Assembly: GCA_031271875.1 (NCBI GenBank)
Contig: JAISVD010000022.1
Span: 1 to 6,119 of the forward strand
Reading direction: 5' to 3'
DNA: 6,119 nucleotides
Origin: Spirochaetaceae bacterium
Lineage (GTDB): Bacteria > Spirochaetota > Spirochaetia > Treponematales > Treponemataceae
Shown: positions 1-4,408 of the stretch, piece by piece
Numbering within the stretch: the first letter of the stretch is position 1
Layout: the number at the start of each line of letters is the position of its first letter
Notes under the pieces: model-generated
What the model was told of the DNA's origin: nothing
Database searches by the model: none
Seen by the model: only the letters and a program-made list of their open reading frames with translations
Made by a program: the position numbers and the translations under genes

Positions 1-2
1 AA

Positions 3-290
3 CCATTTAAGGAAAAAAATTTGTATGCCCATAGAATGGAAAAAGACCCGGAGAATATGTTATCCAAAGACATTCTGAAAAAAGTATGTAGTGAAACAAA
101 GGACATTGCAGAAAAATGGTTTAATGGAAAAGACGATAATTGGTTAAAATTATCGTCTAAAATATGCAATGAAATAACAAACCATGAACTAATGCTTACG
201 CATTTAAGGCATATGATGTACCATGTAGGACATTGTGAAGCACTATTCAGAGAAAATGGAATAGAAACAGGTGAATGGATAGATTGGTAA
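3..290 (+). CDS. DinB-fold family protein, C-terminal part (5' end outside window)
   Basis: The reading frame is open to the left edge and ends at TAA 288-290, giving about 95 residues. The last third contains a His-rich helix (THLRHMMYHVGH) followed by ENGIETGEWIDW. This resembles the C-terminal helix of the DinB/YfiT four-helix-bundle superfamily, where histidines help bind a divalent metal. Members are usually about 150-180 residues, so this is probably the C-terminal half. A TTG at 21 with AAGGA seven bases upstream could start a shorter protein, but the uninterrupted upstream frame favours truncation by the window. Members are often thiol-dependent transferases or stress-linked proteins of unknown substrate, and no specific reaction can be assigned. 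The gene is markedly AT-rich compared with the ATPase genes downstream. The family call rests on the histidine helix alone. Confidence 0.6.
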   Translation, partial: PFKEKNLYAHRMEKDPENMLSKDILKKVCSETKDIAEKWFNGKDDNWLKLSSKICNEITNHELMLTHLRHMMYHVGHCEALFRENGIETGEWIDW

Positions 291-310
291 ATGGATAAGG
301 ATAGAGCCTC

Positions 311-335
311 TTGCAAAACTTTCCGAGTTTTGCAA
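311..335. repeat. Perfect 10-bp inverted repeat (hairpin)
   Basis: TTGCAAAACT (311-320) and AGTTTTGCAA (326-335) are exact reverse complements separated by the five-base loop TTCCG. The hairpin lies 20 bases after the stop of the DinB-like gene and about 60 bases before the next start. It could act as a terminator for the upstream gene, but it is followed by TTTCCTCAAT rather than a clean T tract, so termination would be weak. The arms and the flanking GAGCCTC also suggest a dispersed REP- or MITE-like palindrome. The structure is certain; its role is inferred. Confidence 0.6.
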
Positions 336-362
336 TTTCCTCAATATAAATTTCGATAAAAC

Positions 363-391
363 TTGCCAAAATCCATAATTAAGGATATCAT
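363..391 (+). promoter_or_regulatory. Candidate sigma-70 promoter just upstream of 398
   Basis: TTGCCA (363-368) and TATCAT (386-391) each match the -35 and -10 consensus at five of six positions, with a 17-base spacer. Transcription would begin near 397-399, at or next to the ATG at 398, giving a leaderless or nearly leaderless mRNA. The only Shine-Dalgarno-like AAGGA (381-385) lies inside the spacer, so it could not be used by transcripts from this promoter. In AT-rich DNA such matches arise easily by chance. Confidence 0.35.
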
Positions 392-397
392 TTTTGA

Positions 398-1705
398 ATG
401 AACGATAAAATGAAAGAGCTATTAGGAGGACTCTTCGTTGCTTTTCTTGTGATTTTATCAAGTGTAATTGCAGGATTCATTTATCTTTTCATATTATTAA
501 AAAGTGAATATATTGCTGCACATGATACATTAGGATATATGATTTATCTGGTAACAGCTGGTTCAATATATTGTATATTACTGATACTGTTTAGACCATT
601 AGTTAGGTACAAAATGATTGCGAAGAAGGGAGTGAATTCTAAAGCTCTGTCCCCTTTGGGGAACTCTCCAAATGAAAATGTACAAAAACTGCTTGAGGTA
701 CGAGACCTCAAGATCGGCTTTCCCGTGATACGGGGTACGGAGGAGCTATATATTCAGGCAGTACGGGGTGTTTCCTTCTCCCTCAATGAGGGGGAGGTTC
801 TCGGTATTGTCGGGGAGAGCGGTTCAGGAAAAAGCGTTACCACCTCGGCCATTCCGGGACTGCTGCCGAAAAACGCGGTTATCAGCGGTTCCATCAGGTT
901 TGAGAGGACAGAGCTGGCGAAAACGCCTGCTGACGGGAATTCTGCGGGACTTCCCGAAAAAGAGCTGCGTATGTACCGGGGCAGAAAGATCGGCATGATA
1001 TTTCAGGAACCGGGACGCTCCTTTGATCCCCTCCAGAACATGGGCAGCGTGTTTTATGAGACCTTCAGGAATTCTGACCCCTCCATAACAAAAGAGGAAG
1101 CCCGAGTCCGGGCGGAGGCGCTCCTCAGTGAAGCCGGCCTCGGAAATGCCGGGGAACGGCTCGGGAATTTCCCCCACCAGTTTTCCGGGGGGCAGCTCCA
1201 GCGGATCGGGATCGCCCTCGCTCTCGCCGGCATCGCTCAGGGGAGCGGACTGCTCATCGCCGATGAACCGACCACGGCCCTGGATGTTACTATCCAGTCC
1301 CAGATAATCGCCCTGCTGAAGAAGCTCCGGCGCACCAGAGGGCTTTCGATCATTTTTATCAGCCACGATATCGATCTTGTGGCTGATATCGCGGATACGA
1401 TTATGGTCATGTACGGAGGGATTGTGATGGAGCGGGGAACCACGGCGGAGATCATCCGCTCACCAAAGCATCCGTATACAAAAGCGCTGCTTTCCGCATC
1501 CCCCGGATTCGGCAGCCACTATTCAAGGGAGCGGCTCGCGTCCATACCCGGTAGGGTTATCGACCCCGCCTCTCCCGGAGCGGGATGTCCCTTCGCGCCC
1601 CGGTGTCCGTCGGCCCTTCCGGTATGCAGTGCAGATATACCGAAACTGCTGGTTCAGGCTGACGGGCAGGAAGTCCGCTGCCTTCCGGAAATAATAGGTA
1701 TATGA
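398..1705 (+). CDS. OppD/DppD-type peptide ABC transporter ATPase with an unusual fused N-terminal membrane segment
   Basis: Residues from about 98 to 435 form a complete OppD/DppD-type ATPase, which powers peptide import with an OppF/DppF partner at the inner face of the cytoplasmic membrane. Visible motifs are Walker A GESGSGKS (139-146), Q-loop Q203 in FQEPGRSFDP, signature FSGGQLQR (262-269), Walker B LLIADE (285-290), D-loop ALD (294-296) and switch His323. The C-terminal oligopeptide-transporter extension carries the cysteine cluster C397, C403, C410 and C428. Residues 1-97 are foreign to this family: two predicted helices (about 10-35 and 43-67) and a basic tail, encoded by AT-rich DNA. 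Family members normally begin where LLEVRDLKIGF (98-108) begins here. No well-placed internal start exists: GTG at 632 abuts its purine run, and CTG at 689 has no Shine-Dalgarno. ATG 398 has AAGGA 12 bases upstream. ATPase identity is firm; the meaning of the fusion is not. Confidence 0.9.
   Translation: MNDKMKELLGGLFVAFLVILSSVIAGFIYLFILLKSEYIAAHDTLGYMIYLVTAGSIYCILLILFRPLVRYKMIAKKGVNSKALSPLGNSPNENVQKLLEVRDLKIGFPVIRGTEELYIQAVRGVSFSLNEGEVLGIVGESGSGKSVTTSAIPGLLPKNAVISGSIRFERTELAKTPADGNSAGLPEKELRMYRGRKIGMIFQEPGRSFDPLQNMGSVFYETFRNSDPSITKEEARVRAEALLSEAGLGNAGERLGNFPHQFSGGQLQRIGIALALAGIAQGSGLLIADEPTTALDVTIQSQIIALLKKLRRTRGLSIIFISHDIDLVADIADTIMVMYGGIVMERGTTAEIIRSPKHPYTKALLSASPGFGSHYSRERLASIPGRVIDPASPGAGCPFAPRCPSALPVCSADIPKLLVQADGQEVRCLPEIIGI
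640..690. other. Compositional breakpoint inside the ATPase gene
   Basis: The 60-base lines starting at 481 and 541 contain 13 and 18 G+C. Those at 601 and 661 contain 26 and 25, and those at 1141 and 1261 contain 39 and 33. The change coincides with the switch from membrane segment to ATPase family homology (CTG codon 98 at 689-691). A small hairpin, TCCCC-TTT-GGGGA (650-662), lies in the transition. This marks the probable join between two DNAs of different origin, whether by recombination in the organism or by a mis-joined assembly. Confidence 0.6.
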
Positions 1706-1706
1706 T

Positions 1707-2696
1707 ATGTCGGTAATACAAGTATCCAATCTGAAAAAACGGTTTAATCTCGAAGCGGGATTCTTTGCCCGGTTCGGAAGATATGTCTACGCGGTAAATG
1801 ATGTCTCTTTCTCAATCGGACTCAATGAGACATACGGACTTGTGGGAGAGTCGGGCTGCGGAAAAACCACCACCGCCAGACTTCTCGTCCGCATGTATGA
1901 AGCGGATTCCGGTGATATCCTGTTTCAGGACACCGCCAACGTGCGGGATATGGGAAAGCGTGAGCTGAAGCGCTACCGCGAAAAGGTCAAATATGTGTTT
2001 CAAGACCCGGCGCGTTCCCTGAACCCCCGCATGAGCATCCGGGAAGTGCTGCTTTCTGGATACCGCTGGTCTTCACTCTGGCCGGGAAGGCAGGAGGCTC
2101 TCAGGGAGGCTGCGGCCATCATGGAAGAGGTCGGAATGACTCCGGCAGACCTGGAACGCCGTCCGGCGGAATTCTCAGGGGGACAGCGGCAGCGTATCTC
2201 CATCGCCAGGGGACTCCTCATGCAGCCGGATCTGCTTATCTGCGATGAGGTTGTTTCGGCCCTGGACGTATCCATTCAGGGACAGATACTGAACCTGCTT
2301 CTGGATATCAGGAAGCGCCGGAACCTTTCATTCCTGTTTATCGCCCATGATCTGAAAGTGGCATGTTACTTCTGCGACCGTATCGGGGTAATGTACCGGG
2401 GAGAACTGATGGAGGAGGCCCCTGCGGCGGAACTGTACCGGACAGCGAAGCACCCCTACACAAAGCGGCTCTTTTCAAGCGCCGCCTACGGACTGGATGC
2501 AGGAACCGTATCAGGAGGGATAATACAGGGTGAAGCCGATACCCGGACAACTGCTGACGGAAGCGGCGGCTCCGGATGCTGTTCCTTTGCCGACAGGTGT
2601 CCTCTGGCCGGACAGGAATGTTTCACGGAGCACCCGGAGATGCGGGAGATAACTCCCGGCGTACCAAGCCACAAGGTGCGGTGTATCAAAGCCTGA
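1707..2696 (+). CDS. OppF/DppF-type peptide ABC transporter ATPase
   Basis: This is the second nucleotide-binding subunit of an oligopeptide/dipeptide importer, expected to pair with the preceding ATPase at the cytoplasmic membrane. At 329 residues it has the usual length and is intact. Motifs are Walker A GESGCGKT (47-54), Q-loop Q99 in FQDPARSLNP, signature FSGGQRQR (156-163), Walker B LLICDE (176-181), D-loop SALD (184-187) and switch His214. The segment RFGRYVYAVNDVSFSI near 22-37 is typical of the OppF/DppF side. A Gly/Ser/Thr-rich stretch (about 264-290) leads to the C-terminal cysteine cluster (C291/C292, C298, C305, C326) of the peptide-transporter extension. ATG 1707 lies one base after the upstream TGA, with a weak AGG eight bases before it, so translation is probably coupled. 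Substrate (oligopeptide, dipeptide or other solute) cannot be read from the ATPase. Confidence 0.93.
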   Translation: MSVIQVSNLKKRFNLEAGFFARFGRYVYAVNDVSFSIGLNETYGLVGESGCGKTTTARLLVRMYEADSGDILFQDTANVRDMGKRELKRYREKVKYVFQDPARSLNPRMSIREVLLSGYRWSSLWPGRQEALREAAAIMEEVGMTPADLERRPAEFSGGQRQRISIARGLLMQPDLLICDEVVSALDVSIQGQILNLLLDIRKRRNLSFLFIAHDLKVACYFCDRIGVMYRGELMEEAPAAELYRTAKHPYTKRLFSSAAYGLDAGTVSGGIIQGEADTRTTADGSGGSGCCSFADRCPLAGQECFTEHPEMREITPGVPSHKVRCIKA

Positions 2697-2717
2697 AGAA
2701 CCCTTGAGTCAGTTCCC

Positions 2718-3236
2718 CTATTTATCGTATTTGAGGCTCCATATGATACCGCCCGCTCCGGCGAGGATAACAATCACACCAAGAATGCGTATTATCGTTA
2801 TTCCGATGGCAGCGGGAATCGCAAAGAGAATTGCGGCAACTATGATGGAGATTACCGCCTCAATAAGATACGGCTGATACGGATACCCCGCATTCTTCAG
2901 CTTCCATGTTCCATAGAACTCAAGGAGCGCTGAAACAATAAGTTCCGCAGCAAGTATATAAATGATAACGGTCCATACGGCGCCGGCAAGGATCAGCGGA
3001 GCAAAAACAGCGATAACGCCCACAATAATACTTATGACGGCCCGCACCATGATAATACGGCGGTAGGAGGTGTCCTCAAGCAGCTTCCGGACGGAAACAA
3101 TATTCATGATTCCGTTTATAATGGCGGCGATACCGATAGCGGTAACCAGGGCCGAGGTGAATCCCTGGGGAGCAAAAAGCATTACCAGCCCCAGCAGAAT
3201 ACATACGCAGCCGGTAATAATATACGATTTTTTCAT
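2718..3236 (-). CDS. DUF308/HdeD-family six-helix membrane protein
   Basis: This 172-residue, very hydrophobic protein has six predicted transmembrane helices (about 4-22, 27-48, 62-80, 82-106, 123-141 and 144-166) arranged as three hairpins. Repeated patterns such as ITGCVCILLGLVMLFAP, VISIIVGVIAVFAP and VISIIVAAILFAIP mark the internal repeat typical of the DUF308/HdeD family. The Escherichia coli namesake HdeD is linked to acid resistance at high cell density, but most members have no known activity and no acid-stress role can be claimed here. ATG 3234-3236 has a strong Shine-Dalgarno AAGGAG (3243-3248) six bases upstream. The gene is separated from the beta-barrel gene behind it by 94 bases with a likely promoter, so it may be an independent unit. 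It converges on the OppF-type gene with only 21 bases between the stops. Confidence 0.85.
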   Translation of the reverse strand: MKKSYIITGCVCILLGLVMLFAPQGFTSALVTAIGIAAIINGIMNIVSVRKLLEDTSYRRIIMVRAVISIIVGVIAVFAPLILAGAVWTVIIYILAAELIVSALLEFYGTWKLKNAGYPYQPYLIEAVISIIVAAILFAIPAAIGITIIRILGVIVILAGAGGIIWSLKYDK

Positions 3237-3273
3237 TATCCGCTCCTTCTTTCAATCACTCTTGTTTACAGTA

Positions 3274-3279
3274 ATTATA
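3274..3279 (-). promoter_or_regulatory. Candidate -10 element for the DUF308 gene
   Basis: Read on the minus strand, this is a perfect TATAAT. Transcription would start near 3267, giving a leader of about 30 bases that contains the strong AAGGAG (3243-3248). At a 17-base spacing the -35 position reads TGGCGG, a poor match, so the promoter would be weak or need an activator. It lies in the only sizeable gap on the minus strand, which supports an independent start for the DUF308 gene. Confidence 0.4.
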
Positions 3280-3330
3280 CGATAGTATCCCGTTTTCCGC
3301 CACAGAAAAAATCCGCGAAACAGGGCTCTC

Positions 3331-4008
3331 CTATTTTTTGATATATGAATATTTGTTTTCGCCTTTCCTGCTGTACCTGATTCCAACATCCAGCTGGTAC
3401 TGATATACAATATCGTAAGGTTCCATTGTTTTGTTCGACCCCAGGTTTCCGTTATCGATGGAGGCGATACCGTTGACAAGAAGCGTCCAGCGCTTCGCAA
3501 CAGGCAGTTCGACTCCGGCCAGTCCTCCCAATCCGAGGCTCATATAGTTCCAGCGGTCCGAATTCTGAAAAAGGAAATGCAGCCCCGGCGCCAGGTTGAT
3601 GCGGACATACTCCCACATATTCAATTCGATAGCGACCCCGGCAAACAGGTCGATGGCATAACGGATCACATTTTTGGGCACCTGGGGACCATCGTTGAAT
3701 TTGAACGAGAGAGGATAATAGGCGGCAAGCCTGACAATACTGTTCAATGGCTGCATATTCACCGTCTTTATACCAAGATATATACCGGGCATGAAATCGG
3801 TAAAAACGAAATTACTTCTTGTCTCTTTTTTTATAATCCTTGTGATCCAGGAAGCGGTAACGCCCTCATTGAAAATAATAAAGGGTTTGTTTTTTATCAC
3901 GGGAATTTCGATTTCGGGATCGGAGACCGGGTTGTCCCCGGAGGACTCCGCATACAATCCGGAGAGCAGCAGAAGCGCAAACAGCAGGGCAAACGATACG
4001 TTCTTCAT
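3331..4008 (-). CDS. Exported beta-rich protein, probable small outer-membrane beta-barrel
   Basis: The 225-residue product begins with a clear signal peptide: MKNVSF, a hydrophobic core (about 5-17) and a likely signal peptidase I site after LYA (18-20). After an acidic spacer (about 21-35), the chain shows alternating polar/hydrophobic strands rich in Tyr, Trp, Phe and Gly, such as FMPGIYLGIK, AIDLFAGVAIELNMWEYVRI, YMSLGLGGLAGVEL and YQYQLDVGIRYS. Strand count and length suit an eight- to ten-stranded barrel in the outer membrane. The chain ends in GENKYSYIKK rather than the terminal aromatic common in proteobacterial porins. AGGGGGA (4015-4021) stands six bases before ATG 4008, between this gene and the lipoprotein stop 11 bases upstream, so it is very likely the last gene of the same operon. 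I do not recognise a named family, and the barrel assignment is inferred from pattern. Confidence 0.65.
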   Translation of the reverse strand: MKNVSFALLFALLLLSGLYAESSGDNPVSDPEIEIPVIKNKPFIIFNEGVTASWITRIIKKETRSNFVFTDFMPGIYLGIKTVNMQPLNSIVRLAAYYPLSFKFNDGPQVPKNVIRYAIDLFAGVAIELNMWEYVRINLAPGLHFLFQNSDRWNYMSLGLGGLAGVELPVAKRWTLLVNGIASIDNGNLGSNKTMEPYDIVYQYQLDVGIRYSRKGENKYSYIKK

Positions 4009-4014
4009 CGATAT

Positions 4015-4021
4015 TCCCCCT
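4015..4021 (-). promoter_or_regulatory. Shine-Dalgarno site of the beta-barrel gene
   Basis: On the minus strand this reads AGGGGGA, six bases before the ATG at 4008. It overlaps the TAG stop of the upstream lipoprotein gene (4020-4022). This fixes the start and indicates translation within a shared transcript. Confidence 0.6.
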
Positions 4022-4406
4022 AATTTGCCGTTTTATAGAGTGTGAGAGGAATCAGCACACCTTCTTCACTGGTCCAGTTCAGATAGAGCATGTTTCCCCG
4101 GATGTCCCATTCGGAAACAATCTGTTTTCCCGTTGAACAGGAGAGAACCAGGGAATTCAGCAGTACCGTATACTCTCCGTCATAGGTAAGCTTTCCTTCC
4201 ACAGGGTCCATCATCGAAGCCGAAAAGGTATTATCCGAAAACAGGGAGAGTTTATCTCCCCTGTTGTCCGCCCAGGAACCGTACAGCGGAGAGGGCTCAA
4301 TACAGGAGCACCACAGAACAGTGGCGGCAAGAATACTTGCGGCAAGAATAATCAGAAAAAGAAACCGGTTTGCCGGTATACAGAATCTTTTACATAACAA
4401 ACTCAT
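4020..4406 (-). CDS. Small putative lipoprotein with a lipocalin-like beta domain
   Basis: The product has 128 residues. A basic start (MSLLCKRF) is followed by a hydrophobic stretch (about 15-32) and then LWCSCIEPSP. Cys35 (or Cys33) is the probable lipid-modified residue. The -3 to -1 residues W-C-S do not fit the classical L-A-G box but are tolerable under the relaxed lipoboxes described for spirochaetes. The mature part opens with LYGSW and continues through short strands (KLSLFSDNTFSAS, GKLTYDGEYTVL, SEWDIRGNMLYLNW). This is the pattern of small secreted proteins with a lipocalin-like or DUF-type eight-strand domain. ATG 4404-4406 starts two bases after the FnIII gene stop, with AGGAG (4417-4421) lying inside that gene's last codons. 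I recognise no specific family and no function is assigned; it may anchor or assist its neighbours in the envelope. Confidence 0.65.
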   Translation of the reverse strand: MSLLCKRFCIPANRFLFLIILAASILAATVLWCSCIEPSPLYGSWADNRGDKLSLFSDNTFSASMMDPVEGKLTYDGEYTVLLNSLVLSCSTGKQIVSEWDIRGNMLYLNWTSEEGVLIPLTLYKTAN

Positions 4407-4408
4407 AA

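Noticed and set aside
424..430. AGGAGGA, a strong Shine-Dalgarno-like run inside the fusion gene
   Set aside because: No in-frame start lies at a suitable distance: GTG at 449 is 19 bases away, and the nearer TTG at 438 is out of frame. The run simply encodes Leu-Gly-Gly-Leu.
650..662. TCCCC-TTT-GGGGA hairpin as a terminator or attachment site
   Set aside because: It has only a 5-bp stem with no T tract, and no matching direct repeat was seen to suggest site-specific integration. It is noted only as lying at the compositional transition.
824..1366. A 180-codon open frame on the minus strand opposite the first ATPase
   Set aside because: It lies entirely inside a gene with complete ABC ATPase motifs on the plus strand, and its translation has no recognisable domain. 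It is a GC-rich antisense shadow.
2241..2268. DEVVSALD in place of DEPTSALD in the second ATPase, and FSGGQ in place of LSGGQ in both, as signs of inactivity
   Set aside because: These substitutions are tolerated in the peptide-transporter ATPase family, and the catalytic Asp, Glu, Lys, Gln and His residues are all present.
3237..3330. An intrinsic terminator between the beta-barrel gene and the DUF308 gene
   Set aside because: Only an imperfect pairing between the GAAACAGGG and CCCGTTTTC segments is visible, with mismatches and no T tract directly after it on the minus strand. Not strong enough to call.
3577..4023. A 148-codon open frame on the plus strand opposite the beta-barrel gene
   Set aside because: The minus strand has a signal peptide, a ribosome site and operon spacing, while the plus-strand translation has no protein-like pattern.
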